Assembly (NCBI GenBank): GCA_001567185.1
Contig: LNFR01000083.1
Location: forward strand, 1 to 64,000
DNA from: Bacteroidetes bacterium OLB12
Lineage (GTDB): Bacteria > Bacteroidota > Bacteroidia > Cytophagales > Cyclobacteriaceae
Reading direction: 5' to 3'
Length of the DNA stretch: 64,000 nucleotides
A model generated the notes under the pieces. The model had not been told where the DNA came from and did no database searches. It saw only the letters and a list, made by a program, of their open reading frames with translations. Every line of letters starts with the position of its first letter. Within the stretch, counting starts at the first letter, position 1. Of this stretch, positions 20,395-29,704 are shown piece by piece. The position numbers and the translations under genes were made by a program.

Positions 20395-21429
20395 CTATTG
20401 GATGGCGCTCCACCAGGTTGTAGCGGGCAGTGACTCTTTCAACATCACCGGCTCGCCAATCCGGGGTGTGGTTACGTTCACGTTCAACAAACCTGCTTTT
20501 TGCCAGGCGCGGTCGATCGGATCTTTCCAGGCGTGGTTGGACAATACAAATTTCCCCCAATGTACCGGCATCAATACCCGTGCATTCAGATCAATGCTGG
20601 CCTGCACGGTTTCTTCCGGCATCATGTGAATATTCGGCCATTGGCGGTCGTACTGGCCGCATTCCAGAATAGCCAAATCAAACGATCCAAACTTTTCGCC
20701 AATGGTTTTGAAGGTGGTATCGTAACCCGAATCGCCACCTACGAAAATCTTTTGATGCGGAGTCTGAAGCACATACGATGTCCATAAAGTTTTATTACGA
20801 ATCAGTCCGCGCCCTGAAAAGTGCCGGGCCGGTGTGGCGGTAAGGTGAATCTCATCCAACACCTCTGCGCCCTCCCACCAATCGAATTCTGTAATGCGGG
20901 CAGCGTCAATGCCCCAATGCTCGAGATGCGCGCCAACGCCCAATGGAGCCACAATTTTTTTCACATTTGATTTCAATTGAATTATGCTGCCATAATCCAG
21001 GTGATCGTAATGGTCGTGGGTTAGCAGCAACAAATCGATGGATGGAAAATCGCTGGGCGCATAAATCCGGCCGGCAAATGATTTTGTGCCAATAAACTGA
21101 AGCGGAGACGGGCGATCGCTGAAAACCGGATCTACCAAAATGTGCTTTCCTTCCAACACCAGTAAGTAAGAGGAATGTCCAAACCAAATCAACTGGGGCT
21201 GGTTGGTAGGCAGCAATTTCAAATCTGTTTTTACAACGGGAATTGTTGCTTTCGGGTAGCGCCCGGGTTTGTCTTTCATAAACTCGCGCATGATGGTAAA
21301 GTACGATGCGCCTTTTACCAGCATGGAAGTTTGAGTGAGGTTTTGAAAACTTCCCGCTCTGTAATTGGGCGATTGTTCAATGCGCGCTTGCCGGTTCCCG
21401 AAAGGCAACTTTCCAAAAGATAAATTCAT
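20395..21429 (-). CDS. MBL-fold metallohydrolase (UlaG/NAPE-PLD-like)
   Basis: 344 residues. Metallo-beta-lactamase fold with the metal motif HDHYDH (about residue 140), preceded by the HSSYLLVLEGKHILVDPVFSDRPSP entry strand and followed by ATPARHFSGRG, VGGDSGYD and MPVHWGKF, which carry the remaining ligands. This order fits the NAPE-PLD/UlaG-like lactonase and phosphodiesterase branch. No signal peptide is evident, so it is probably cytoplasmic. The gene converges on the ABC ATPase gene with no gap between the stops. The substrate cannot be inferred. Confidence 0.85.
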   Translation of the reverse strand: MNLSFGKLPFGNRQARIEQSPNYRAGSFQNLTQTSMLVKGASYFTIMREFMKDKPGRYPKATIPVVKTDLKLLPTNQPQLIWFGHSSYLLVLEGKHILVDPVFSDRPSPLQFIGTKSFAGRIYAPSDFPSIDLLLLTHDHYDHLDYGSIIQLKSNVKKIVAPLGVGAHLEHWGIDAARITEFDWWEGAEVLDEIHLTATPARHFSGRGLIRNKTLWTSYVLQTPHQKIFVGGDSGYDTTFKTIGEKFGSFDLAILECGQYDRQWPNIHMMPEETVQASIDLNARVLMPVHWGKFVLSNHAWKDPIDRAWQKAGLLNVNVTTPRIGEPVMLKESLPATTWWSAIQ

Positions 21430-21473
21430 CTGATTGCAATATATAAGATTGACGCACCTTGCCTCATTTTATT

Positions 21474-23948
21474 CTATTCGCTGCCCAATCGCTTTCGCCA
21501 TTTATACAACTCAATCCACATTACCCCAACAAAAGCCAGTACCAGGCATAATACAATCTTATCGGGGGCGATCGCTTCAAATCCAAATTCACGCTGCACC
21601 GGTTCAACATAAATAGAGAGAAACAGAATCACTAAAGAAATAATCAGGATCATGGGAATTAGCGGATTGCGGTAACGCAGCGTAGTAAGTACCGAGTAAT
21701 AAAAGGAACGATTGGCCAGTGTTAAAAACAGGTTGCTGAAAATTAATGTGGTGTAAACAATCGTGCGCACAAAGGCTTCGCTGTGGCCGGTCTTCATAAA
21801 ATAATATCCGGTTGCAAGGCACACCGCGGTAATGATCAGACCCTGCGCCATACTCAGCGAAAGCTCAGACCATGAAAAAAAAGTGCGGGTCATTTTGCGG
21901 GGTGGGCGCGCCATGGAATTGGCTTCGATGGGCTCGTTCTCAAAAATTACAGAACACGTGGGCCCCATGATTAACTCCAGAAAAATAACATGCACGGGTG
22001 AAAACAAATCGATGTATTCCCAAAGGAGAATCAACGGAATGGTAACGATCAGAATGATGGGAATGTGAATGGAGATAATGTATTGAATTGCTTTCTTCAG
22101 GTTTTCATAAATGCGTCTTCCTAACTCAATCGCTTCGGGCATGTGCTCCAGGTTATCATCGGCCAACACAAACGATGCCGCCTTGCGGGCCACCTCGCTG
22201 CCGCGCAGCCCCATGGCCACACCAATGTGGGCAGCTTTTAATGCCGGGCCATCGTTCACACCATCACCGGTCATGGCTACCACTTCGCCATTGGCTTTCA
22301 ACGCTTCGATCACTCTTAATTTTGCCTCCGGAAACATGCGCGCAAAAATCGTAGTGTTGCCCACCTGCTGCTGCAACGCTGCTTGCGTCATCTGCATTAC
22401 CTGCGTTCCCGTTAAGGGTTGGCCAACCATTTTCATTTCAACCTGCCGGGCAATAGAGATTGCTGTTTCGGTGTAATCGCCTGTAACCATCTTTACCTGG
22501 ATGCCCGCCCGGTAAAATTTTTGAAGTATAGAACGAATGTTTTTCCTGGGTGGATCGGAAAATCCTACTAACCCCAAAAGTTCAAATTTTAATTCATGCT
22601 GCGAAGCGGGAAGAGTTTCCTGATGAAGAGACCGCGCTACTGCCAATACCCTAAATCCACGGGTGCCCAACTCACGCGCGATAGCTTCGGTTTTACTACG
22701 ATCCTGTTCACTCAACCCGCATTGTGCAAGAACGGTTTCCACGCCTCCCTTGCAGGCAATGAGTCGGTTCCTTCCATCGTGCCATACGTGCGTCATGATG
22801 GGCGGCTTGCCGCCAAGCGGATACTCATGCACAAACGAAAGCTGCGGCCGCTTGTCTGTGGGTGCCAACCGGCCGTACAATTCATGAATGGATTTCTCCA
22901 TCGGGTCGAATGGCTTTTTCTCGGAGGCCATCATGGCGTATTCCAGTACTTCTGTAAAAACAGGATGTTCGGTGTAGTTGTGGAGCGTATCTTTCTGAAA
23001 ATCATAGACGGCCGACAGCCGCATTTCATTTTCAGTAAGCGTACCCGTTTTATCCAGGCAGATAACCGTGGCGGCTCCAAGTGCTTCCACCGATGTGGGC
23101 GTGCGCGCAATCACGCGCTTCTTGTAAAGATGATATGCCCCCAGCGCCATGAACGTGCTAAAGGCAACCGGAATTTCTTCCGGCAATACCGACATGGCCA
23201 GCGTAAGACCACGCAACAGGCTTTGTAATAATTCTCCGGACAAATAATAGTTGATGCCCCATACAATCAGGAACGCAACCACCCCGGCTGCCACCATCTT
23301 TCTAACAAAATTTTTGATCTGAATTTGCAACGGGGTTTTTTCAACATCAACCTTTTGCAGGCTTTGGCCGATTTTACCAAACTCAGTTTGCTTGCCAATT
23401 GCTACCACACGGGCTATGCACGAACCGGTTTGAATCAATGTGCCCTGAAACAGTTTATCATTCACCTGTTTTTCAACGGGAACGGATTCACCGGTAATTA
23501 CACTTTCATTAACTGAAAAATCATGGCTCTGCAACAGCACGGCATCGGCCGGTACCACGTTGCCATCTTCCAACACGAGTAAATCCTCCATTACAATTTC
23601 TTCGATGGCAATCTTCTGTTCGGCTCCGTTGCGGATCACTTTCGCAAGCGGGGTGGAGAGTTTTTTAAGTGCATCCACCGCTGTCCGGCTCCGGCTTTCC
23701 TGGAAAAGTGAAATTCCTGAAACAAAGCCAAGCGCAACGAGCATGATGATGCCCTCGCCCGTTTCGCCAAGAAAGAAATAGATACCCGCGGTGCAAACTA
23801 AAATAATGAACAAGGGCTCGGTGGCAATTTCTCCTGCCGCTTGCAAGAACCGGTTTTGTTTATTACCAACAGAAACATTACGCCCATAGCGGGCCCGGTT
23901 TGCCCGCACCTCGTTATCGCTGAGCCCAAAAAGTTTTTCGTTTGTCAA
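21474..23948 (-). CDS. cation-translocating P-type ATPase, P2-like
   Basis: 824-residue membrane pump. Motifs in order: TGESVPVEK (actuator), VLPEEIPVAFS (M4), CLDKTGTLTENE (phosphorylated Asp, about residue 300), KGGVETVL in the nucleotide domain, VKMVTGDYTETA, and MTGDGVNDGPALKAAHIGVAMG (hinge). Ten hydrophobic segments are plausible. The layout matches bacterial Ca2+-type pumps, but the M6 helix reads ELIMGPTCSVIFENEP, without the Asp that coordinates Ca2+ in SERCA, so calcium specificity is not certain. No regulator or partner lies next to it. Confidence 0.85.
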   Translation of the reverse strand: MTNEKLFGLSDNEVRANRARYGRNVSVGNKQNRFLQAAGEIATEPLFIILVCTAGIYFFLGETGEGIIMLVALGFVSGISLFQESRSRTAVDALKKLSTPLAKVIRNGAEQKIAIEEIVMEDLLVLEDGNVVPADAVLLQSHDFSVNESVITGESVPVEKQVNDKLFQGTLIQTGSCIARVVAIGKQTEFGKIGQSLQKVDVEKTPLQIQIKNFVRKMVAAGVVAFLIVWGINYYLSGELLQSLLRGLTLAMSVLPEEIPVAFSTFMALGAYHLYKKRVIARTPTSVEALGAATVICLDKTGTLTENEMRLSAVYDFQKDTLHNYTEHPVFTEVLEYAMMASEKKPFDPMEKSIHELYGRLAPTDKRPQLSFVHEYPLGGKPPIMTHVWHDGRNRLIACKGGVETVLAQCGLSEQDRSKTEAIARELGTRGFRVLAVARSLHQETLPASQHELKFELLGLVGFSDPPRKNIRSILQKFYRAGIQVKMVTGDYTETAISIARQVEMKMVGQPLTGTQVMQMTQAALQQQVGNTTIFARMFPEAKLRVIEALKANGEVVAMTGDGVNDGPALKAAHIGVAMGLRGSEVARKAASFVLADDNLEHMPEAIELGRRIYENLKKAIQYIISIHIPIILIVTIPLILLWEYIDLFSPVHVIFLELIMGPTCSVIFENEPIEANSMARPPRKMTRTFFSWSELSLSMAQGLIITAVCLATGYYFMKTGHSEAFVRTIVYTTLIFSNLFLTLANRSFYYSVLTTLRYRNPLIPMILIISLVILFLSIYVEPVQREFGFEAIAPDKIVLCLVLAFVGVMWIELYKWRKRLGSE

Positions 23949-24168
23949 TCGTTTGGCTGTTTGTCGTTGCGGACATTGGAGGGTACGAAAATGGAGCGTA
24001 GCGAAATGTCAAGACCGGGCTGTACCGGTAGTGCCTTCCGTGACCAAACCACTACTTGAAACATACAGGTTAATTTAATACCAAATGCCCATACTGCAAA
24101 CACATTTTTATTGCCTGACGCATGCCCGGGCGTAGTGGAAAAAATTCCTTTTTACTCATTTCAATAAT

Positions 24169-24483
24169 TTACTTTCCCTTTTTTACAATAATGCCAATCG
24201 CATTGGTTTTCTCTACCCATTCCGAAACACTAACTACAAAACTGGGTAGTCCGGCCTGCATTTTAAAGTGGTCAAATTCCACCACTTTAAATGTGGGATT
24301 GTGAATTTGCTCCCAGGTACCTAAAAATTCAAGTGTATAGCGTGTTCTCAGCCAATTTTTTATAATATCTGCTGCCCTGCTTTCGCCCCCCTTGGCGTTG
24401 GCCATATCAGTTAGTGAAATGTAATCTCGGTCATTAACCGTAAGTATTGCTATTTCTGTATTTTCAACTCTGATTTTTGCCAT
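24169..24483 (-). CDS. KilA-N domain protein, apparently C-terminally truncated
   Basis: 104 residues starting MAKIRVENTEIAILTVNDRDYISLTDMAN, the opening of the KilA-N DNA-binding domain found in phage and bacterial proteins, continuing with ADIIKNWLRTRYTLEFLGTWE and NPTFKVVEFD. The frame ends shortly after SEWVEKTNAIGI, where the family normally continues through a GRYGGTYAH-like block and an FASWIS helix; no single-base change in the next bases restores these. It is isolated between a P-type ATPase and a MATE gene, consistent with a remnant of mobile DNA. The function is probably lost or altered. Confidence 0.65.
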   Translation of the reverse strand: MAKIRVENTEIAILTVNDRDYISLTDMANAKGGESRAADIIKNWLRTRYTLEFLGTWEQIHNPTFKVVEFDHFKMQAGLPSFVVSVSEWVEKTNAIGIIVKKGK

Positions 24484-24723
24484 AATCTTTTTTATCCCCA
24501 ATACCCGTTCCCTAAAAAATTTCGTTTTCGGATTCTCCGTCAAATAGTACTCGGAATGAAATCCCAATAACCCATTTTTCTGAAAAGTCTAGCTTAAACA
24601 AATTTAACCCATTTGCGGCTAGAATCAGAGTTTTGGTGAGGACGGGGATGGTTCTTGCCGTCACTTTGGAATCGCAGGGATGCCATGTTCAAAGTTGTAT
24701 ATGTACTCCGTTCTGCCCCGCAC

Positions 24724-26061
24724 TCAAATCTCTTTATTACGCCAGCGTCCTGATTTCATGTAAGCAATTGCCATTGTAAACATGCTGAGCCAATATACCC
24801 ACTCGCTGCCCCAGCCCCAGGCTATCGAAAGATTCAGGTACTCCAGCACCACATATACATACACCACGTAAATCACAATGGTGATCAGTTCAATTAAAAG
24901 ATTTACGCGCGAGTTTCCGGTACCGGTTACCGCATTGAGCCAGATGGTGCCCACCGCCATGCCCAACAGTGCCACCGATACGATGCGCACAATGGGCACC
25001 GCCTCGGCAATGAAGGCATCGCCCTGGCTATAAAAAGAAAGGAACCACTCCGGAATTAAGTTGAGAATAATGAAAATGAAAAAACAGATGCCAAGGCTGA
25101 GACGCACCACCCTGCGGATCAACGGCATCACTTCGTCCGAACGGCCCTGGCCAATGATGTTGCTGACCATCGCGTTGGTAGTAGCTGCAAACGCCCAGCA
25201 AAAAACACCAAACAATCCAAAGATGTTGCGCATCGTGTTGCTGATGGCCAATGCCCGCGGACCGTGATGTTCTATCAGGATATAAAAATATTCCCAGCTC
25301 ATGATGCTGATGGCAAATTGTACAATCAACGGGGCCGAGATGGTTAAGATGAGCTTAATAACCGAGGCATCTACTTTGGTTTGCTCAAAGAATGCAAACG
25401 ATTTGTGGATTCCCTTTATGCGAATGACGGCATAAATCACCAACAAGCCCGATACTTCGGCCAGAATGGAGGCATACGCTGCCCCATTAAAACCTATTGC
25501 CGGAAATCCGAAATGACCAAAGATCATGGTATAGTCCAGCACAATATTGACGATCGCTTCGGCCAGCGTTCCCCAAATCAAAAACCGGGTTTGGTTGGTG
25601 CCCACCAGCAACGCATTGCGCATAACATACAAATAAAGAAAGGGCAGGCCCCAGATGCGGATCAACAAAAAGCCGATTACTTCGTTGGCGATAGCCGTAT
25701 CGTGAATGAATGCCCGCATCACTACAGGCGCAAACAGATAGGTGATGGCAATGCCCATTGCTGCAATGGCCAGGGCAACCCAAACTCCGTTGTAAAACAA
25801 TCGCCCGATTTCTTTCGGAAGGTTTTGTCCGGCCCTGCGGGCAATCAGTGCTTGCAGGCCATTGTTCAGGCCGCTGCCAATTACTGCAAAGATGAGGTAG
25901 TACACGCCCGTAATGCCTGCGCTGGCCAACTCCTGCTCGCCCAACATGCCCAGAAAAATATTGTTGGTAATGAAATTGATCTGCGGCACCAGCATGGCCA
26001 GCGAAATGGGCAGCGCCATAAACAGAATTTGTTTATAACCGGTATTTAAGCGCAGTTCCAT
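24724..26061 (-). CDS. MATE family efflux transporter
   Basis: 445-residue inner-membrane exporter with 12 predicted helices in two homologous halves. Family features include LPISLAMLVPQINFITNNIFLGMLGEQELASAGI at the N-terminus, AIGSGLNNGLQALIARRAGQ (helix 2), NATVG-like positions occupied by WAFAATTNAMVSNIIGQGR in the second half, and the WGLPFLYLYVMRNALLVGTNQTR loop. MATE proteins use Na+ or H+ gradients to export organic cations, drugs or metabolites; this substrate is unknown. It is transcribed divergently from the DUF885 gene, with a 150-bp intergenic space. Confidence 0.9.
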   Translation of the reverse strand: MELRLNTGYKQILFMALPISLAMLVPQINFITNNIFLGMLGEQELASAGITGVYYLIFAVIGSGLNNGLQALIARRAGQNLPKEIGRLFYNGVWVALAIAAMGIAITYLFAPVVMRAFIHDTAIANEVIGFLLIRIWGLPFLYLYVMRNALLVGTNQTRFLIWGTLAEAIVNIVLDYTMIFGHFGFPAIGFNGAAYASILAEVSGLLVIYAVIRIKGIHKSFAFFEQTKVDASVIKLILTISAPLIVQFAISIMSWEYFYILIEHHGPRALAISNTMRNIFGLFGVFCWAFAATTNAMVSNIIGQGRSDEVMPLIRRVVRLSLGICFFIFIILNLIPEWFLSFYSQGDAFIAEAVPIVRIVSVALLGMAVGTIWLNAVTGTGNSRVNLLIELITIVIYVVYVYVVLEYLNLSIAWGWGSEWVYWLSMFTMAIAYMKSGRWRNKEI

Positions 26062-26211
26062 AAAGCGGTGGTGAAGGTAACAATCTTCTAAATTCCCAAT
26101 GTGGCTATGTAGTAAAGAAAATTATAACCACATAGAATCGTAGTTTACCATATTCACAATCTTTATGAGATTTTCGCTGAAAAACTTTTAGCTTTCTAAA
26201 AATCATTTGTT

Positions 26212-27903
26212 ATGCGCTTCCTTACGTTACTCCTTTTACTCATCTGTACACTCTCCTTCGCTCAAACTGAAATGCCCAGCGAGGTGTATCCGCTCATCAC
26301 GCAATACGAAGCCGACCGGGGCAGCTTACAGCGTTTTTATTTTATACAAGGATCGCCCGAACGCAGGGAACGTTTCACCACCTTTTATAAAGATTACCTC
26401 ACGCGCCTGCAGCAACTACCGTTCGAAAGTTTTTCAACCGGGGGCAAGGTGGACTACATTATGATGAAGCGCATTTTTGAAAATGAACTTGCCTTGCTGG
26501 CGCAGGAAGAAAAAGAGGCTGCCCAGGTTGCCAAACTAACCGGCTATGCCAATCCGGTTTATGAAATTGAAAAGAACCGCAGGCGGGGCATTCAGTTGAA
26601 AAGTGAAGAGGTGGCCCAACAGCTCAGCAACATCCGGAAAGAAATACTCGCGGCACAGAAAAAGCTTTCGCAGGAACCCAACTTAACGGTAGCCCTCGCC
26701 AACCGGGCCGCAGAAATTATTGGTGGCCAGCAAATGGCACTCAAGAGTGCATTTGAATTTTACGATGGGTACGATCCGCAATTTTCATGGTGGGTGAAGC
26801 GGCCCTACCAGCAACTGGATAGTGTAATGAGTAAATATGCGGGTGCGTTAAAAAATAAAATCGATCCGGCTACACGCCCGAAAGACGATGGCAGTGGCAT
26901 TATCGGCAACCCGATTGGCCGCGAGGAGTTGTTGCGTTTGCTGCAACTGGATATGATTCCGTATTCGCCCGAAGAGTTGGTAAACATTGCCAACAAAGAA
27001 TTTGCCTGGTGCGATGCTGAACTTCTAAAAGCCAGCCGCGAGATGGGCTTTGGCGATAACTGGAAAGCAGCCCAGGAAAAAGTAAAGCAAGCCTACGTAC
27101 CGGCAGGCCAGCAACCGGAAGCAATGCTAAAACTTTACGAGGAGTCGGTTGCCTTCCTGAAGAAAAACGATTTGATCACCATCCCCCCCATTGCGGAAGA
27201 AACCTGGCGCATGCGCATGATGCCGCCCAAACAACAACTAATCAGTCCGTTCTTTTTGGGTGGCGAAGTGTTGCAAATTGCCTATCCCACCGATGCCATG
27301 AGTCATGAAGACAAGCTGATGAGCATGCGGGGCAACAACCCGCACTTTTCGCGGGCCACCGTGCATCACGAACTGATTGCCGGCCACCACCTGCAAGGGT
27401 TTATGAACAACCGCTACAAAGCGTATCGTCATTACCGCACTCCGTTCTGGACGGAAGGGTGGGCCTTGTATTGGGAGTTGATTTTGTGGGACATGAACTT
27501 TCCGCGTGGGCCCGAAGATAAAATCGGCATGTTGTTCTGGCGCATGCACCGCTGTGCGCGGATTATTTTTTCACTCAACTATCACTTAGGCAAATGGACT
27601 CCGCAGCAGTGCATCGACTTTCTGGTTGACCGCGTTGGTTTTGAGCGCGCCAATGCAGAAGCCGAAGTGCGCAGAAGTTTCACCGCCAACTACGGCCCGC
27701 TGTATCAACTTGCTTACATGACCGGGGCCTTCCAGTTTTATGCATTAAAAAAAGAATTGGTTGACAGCGGCAAGATGACCTACAAACAATACCACGATGC
27801 CGTGCTGCGCGAAAACAGCATGCCGGTGGAAATGGTACGCGCCATACTCACTAACCAACCGCTTACGCGCGATTTTAAAACGAATTGGAAGTTTTATAAG
27901 TAG
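26212..27903 (+). CDS. DUF885 family exported metallopeptidase-like protein
   Basis: 563 residues with a signal peptide (MRFLTLLLLLICTLSFAQ). DUF885 proteins are zinc-peptidase-like; the metal motif here is HHELIAGHHLQ (about residue 385), with a downstream acidic ligand candidate in FWTEGWALYWE. The upstream MRMMPPKQQ and YPTDAMSH blocks and the downstream AYMTGAFQFYALKKEL are typical. The C-terminus, FKTNWKFYK, is duplicated as a 33-bp fragment at 29657-29689 (see that entry). The location is periplasmic or outer-surface by its signal peptide. Substrates are unknown. Confidence 0.85.
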   Translation: MRFLTLLLLLICTLSFAQTEMPSEVYPLITQYEADRGSLQRFYFIQGSPERRERFTTFYKDYLTRLQQLPFESFSTGGKVDYIMMKRIFENELALLAQEEKEAAQVAKLTGYANPVYEIEKNRRRGIQLKSEEVAQQLSNIRKEILAAQKKLSQEPNLTVALANRAAEIIGGQQMALKSAFEFYDGYDPQFSWWVKRPYQQLDSVMSKYAGALKNKIDPATRPKDDGSGIIGNPIGREELLRLLQLDMIPYSPEELVNIANKEFAWCDAELLKASREMGFGDNWKAAQEKVKQAYVPAGQQPEAMLKLYEESVAFLKKNDLITIPPIAEETWRMRMMPPKQQLISPFFLGGEVLQIAYPTDAMSHEDKLMSMRGNNPHFSRATVHHELIAGHHLQGFMNNRYKAYRHYRTPFWTEGWALYWELILWDMNFPRGPEDKIGMLFWRMHRCARIIFSLNYHLGKWTPQQCIDFLVDRVGFERANAEAEVRRSFTANYGPLYQLAYMTGAFQFYALKKELVDSGKMTYKQYHDAVLRENSMPVEMVRAILTNQPLTRDFKTNWKFYK

Positions 27904-27949
27904 TGAGACCCAGGCCAATCCCTTGAGCAACAAAACCATTAGAATTTTG

Positions 27950-27957
27950 TAAATTTG
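27950..27957 (+). promoter_or_regulatory. possible Bacteroidota -7 promoter element
   Basis: TAAATTTG matches the Bacteroidota housekeeping -7 consensus TAnnTTTG exactly and lies 24 bp before the start of the antitoxin gene at 27982. The best upstream partner is TTG at 27923-27925, a wider spacing than usual, so the call is tentative. Confidence 0.35.
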
Positions 27958-27981
27958 TTCTTATAACACTTTACATTCTAT

Positions 27982-28212
27982 ATGAGAATATTAAATGTTT
28001 CGATCTCAGAACTTGAACTTGATAAATTTGGAATTAAAAAAGATAAAATTTCATTTTCTGAATTTTTGGAGTTGGTTAGTCAGGAATTAATGAAGCAAAA
28101 CCTTAACAAAACAGTAGAGCTTGCTGAAAAATACGGACTTTCGAAAATGACAATGGATGAAATTAGCAAAGAGGTTAAAGCTGTTAGAAAGCATGCAAAG
28201 AATCGTTATTGA
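27982..28212 (+). CDS. putative antitoxin of a PIN toxin module
   Basis: A 76-residue, Lys/Glu-rich helical protein. The final 20 bp overlap the PIN toxin start, the usual coupling for TA pairs. The C-terminal half (AEKYGLSKMTMDEISKEVKAVRK) is typical of the short antitoxins that precede COG1569 PIN proteins. No DNA-binding motif is obvious. The base composition (about 30% GC) is lower than in flanking genes, which suggests acquisition by transfer. Confidence 0.65.
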   Translation: MRILNVSISELELDKFGIKKDKISFSEFLELVSQELMKQNLNKTVELAEKYGLSKMTMDEISKEVKAVRKHAKNRY

Positions 28213-28618
28213 TACGAACGTATTTGTCTCAGCGCTCATCCAAAAATCCTATCCCTATCTTATTATACATGAATTATTTCTTACAGATAAAATCATGTTG
28301 TGTATTTCCGATCCTGTATTTGAAGAATACTATGCTGTTTTAGGTCGTAAAAAATTTTTTAAGATTTCCAGAATTTCACGAAAGAGCCAAAAAAATTACT
28401 AGCGATATAGAGATTAAATCCACGCGATTTATCCCTAAAAAGAAAGTAACCATTATCACTGACGCGGGCGATAATAAATTTCTGGAACTGGCTTGGGAGA
28501 GTAAGGCTCACTTTCTAATAACCGATAACACAAGTGATTTTAAAAATCAAAAAAATATAGACGAACTCAAATTGTAACCCCGAAAGAATATTGGGAAGTA
28601 TTCAAAACAAAATTATAA
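28193..28618 (+). CDS. PIN-domain toxin, COG1569-like (two apparent indels)
   Basis: 141 residues after correction. The N-terminus MQRIVIDTNVFVSALIQKSYP supplies the first catalytic Asp, ISDPVFEEYY the Glu, TDAGDNKFLELAWESKA the central Asp pair, and FLITDNTSDF the last. The frame as read breaks after GRKKFF; removing one T from a T6 run at 28355-28360 and adding one A at about 28569-28571 restores FPEFHERAKKI and the conserved ending KIVTPKEYWEVF. This is a likely RNase toxin with the upstream antitoxin; it could also be inactive if the indels are real. Confidence 0.7.
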
Positions 28619-28627
28619 AGTTGTTCA

Positions 28628-29107
28628 ATGCGTATCCGAAAAGAAATAGCTCCATTTAACAGCAAGATGTTCACCTACATTACACTTATTGCCTTTGTCA
28701 TTTTTAGTGGATTGATGATGGCCATGAAAGCACTGGATGGCGTACCGTTGTTTTCCATTTCTTACAGTTGGGTTTTCTCCTGCATCATCCAACCGCTCAT
28801 CCTTGGTTATGTTTATTCGAATGCTTCGCGCAGATTAATCCTGTATGTAAACGATTACCAGCACATCGACTCTTTTAAAGAAAAACTTAATCAAAACATT
28901 CTGAACAAAGGTGTGCTGGCAGAACGAATTACTGAAACCGAATCGCGGTTTGTTGCCACCGGTTGGTTTTATAAATTGTTCAACCGCTGGAATGGCAGTG
29001 AAACCATTACGGTACAATGGGGCGATGAAGTAGTTATTGCCGGTTCTTCCCGAATTGTATCGCAGGTGGAAGATTCTCTCATATGGAATCTCCAATTCCG
29101 GAATTAA
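28628..29107 (+). CDS. hypothetical two-helix membrane protein
   Basis: 159 residues; not recognised. Two hydrophobic helices (about residues 14-34 and 46-64) lead to a soluble domain of mixed alpha/beta character (IDSFKEKLNQNILNKGVL, RFVATGWFYKLFNRWNGSETITVQW, ending NLQFRN). The layout, with a short membrane hairpin then a cytoplasmic PH-like or beta domain, suggests a small membrane-associated protein. It starts 9 bp after the PIN toxin stop but is unlike TA genes, and its composition is closer to the chromosomal average. Confidence 0.5.
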   Translation: MRIRKEIAPFNSKMFTYITLIAFVIFSGLMMAMKALDGVPLFSISYSWVFSCIIQPLILGYVYSNASRRLILYVNDYQHIDSFKEKLNQNILNKGVLAERITETESRFVATGWFYKLFNRWNGSETITVQWGDEVVIAGSSRIVSQVEDSLIWNLQFRN

Positions 29108-29134
29108 AATTGAAGCGGATTAAAAAGCAAACGA

Positions 29135-29581
29135 TCAATCTCTATTGAAATATCTTTTGGCAAGAACAACGAGTACTACTCCTCCAATCAGAAGCATAAT
29201 TGAAAGGGTGACGTCCTTATTATGGGCTTCTTCAAATGAATAAATTTCTTTATCCCCCTTTCTGATTCCATAAATCTTAAGTCCGTATAACCTTACAATA
29301 ACCTCATCCCCTTTCCTGATTGATTTGATTAAATCTGAGTAATCCTGACTTGCTCGATAAATTGAGTAGGTGCCATGATTTTCTAGTTCAAGAATGCAGG
29401 AATTTCTATTGTAAGACCCCCCAGCTTGTATTTTACAGCTGATAACTTTTGTAAAGTATTCGCGCGTTTGCTTTTGAGTTGGGGCTTTATTATAACCAAA
29501 AATACCAGCCACAATAAGGAGCCCACCAAGCGCATACCCAAAGAGTGTTCCCAGAACTTTAAATTCAATTGAATCGGACAT
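29135..29581 (-). CDS. hypothetical membrane protein
   Basis: 148 residues; not recognised with certainty. An N-terminal hydrophobic helix (LGTLFGYALGGLLIVAGIFGY) and a C-terminal one (LSIMLLIGGVVLVVLAKRYF) flank a beta-rich domain (YFTKVISCKIQAGGSYN, CILELENHGTYSIYRA, IRKGDEVIVRLYGLKIYGI). This resembles, loosely, DUF3592-type proteins. It converges with the preceding gene and lies just upstream of the chimeric duplication scar. GC content is low. Confidence 0.5.
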   Translation of the reverse strand: MSDSIEFKVLGTLFGYALGGLLIVAGIFGYNKAPTQKQTREYFTKVISCKIQAGGSYNRNSCILELENHGTYSIYRASQDYSDLIKSIRKGDEVIVRLYGLKIYGIRKGDKEIYSFEEAHNKDVTLSIMLLIGGVVLVVLAKRYFNRD

Positions 29582-29625
29582 CTTGTGAAATTACAAATTT
29601 GTCTAATCTATTACTCTTTTGGCTA

Positions 29626-29689
29626 CAACTTAGGCGCCAGCCACACAAACCCGATCGATTTTAAAACGAACTGGAAGTTTTATAAGTAG
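29626..29689. repeat. chimeric duplication scar joining the 3' ends of two neighbouring genes
   Basis: Bases 29626-29658 match 30231-30263 (the last codons of the membrane-protein gene at 30228-31924) with one mismatch. Bases 29657-29689 match 27871-27903 (the last codons of the DUF885 gene) with one mismatch. The two copies meet at a GA shared by both. The fragment is thus a composite of two distant gene ends, with the DUF885 tail on the plus strand and the membrane-protein tail on the minus strand. It flanks the low-GC insert at about 28-29.6 kb and looks like a scar of recombination or insertion. Confidence 0.85.
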
Positions 29690-29704
29690 AAGGCATCAAA
29701 ACTT

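Noticed and set aside
28157-28402. A short 81-residue PIN fragment as a functional gene.
   Set aside because: It lacks the C-terminal catalytic Asp residues; restoring two indels gives a complete PIN domain, so it is listed as one gene.
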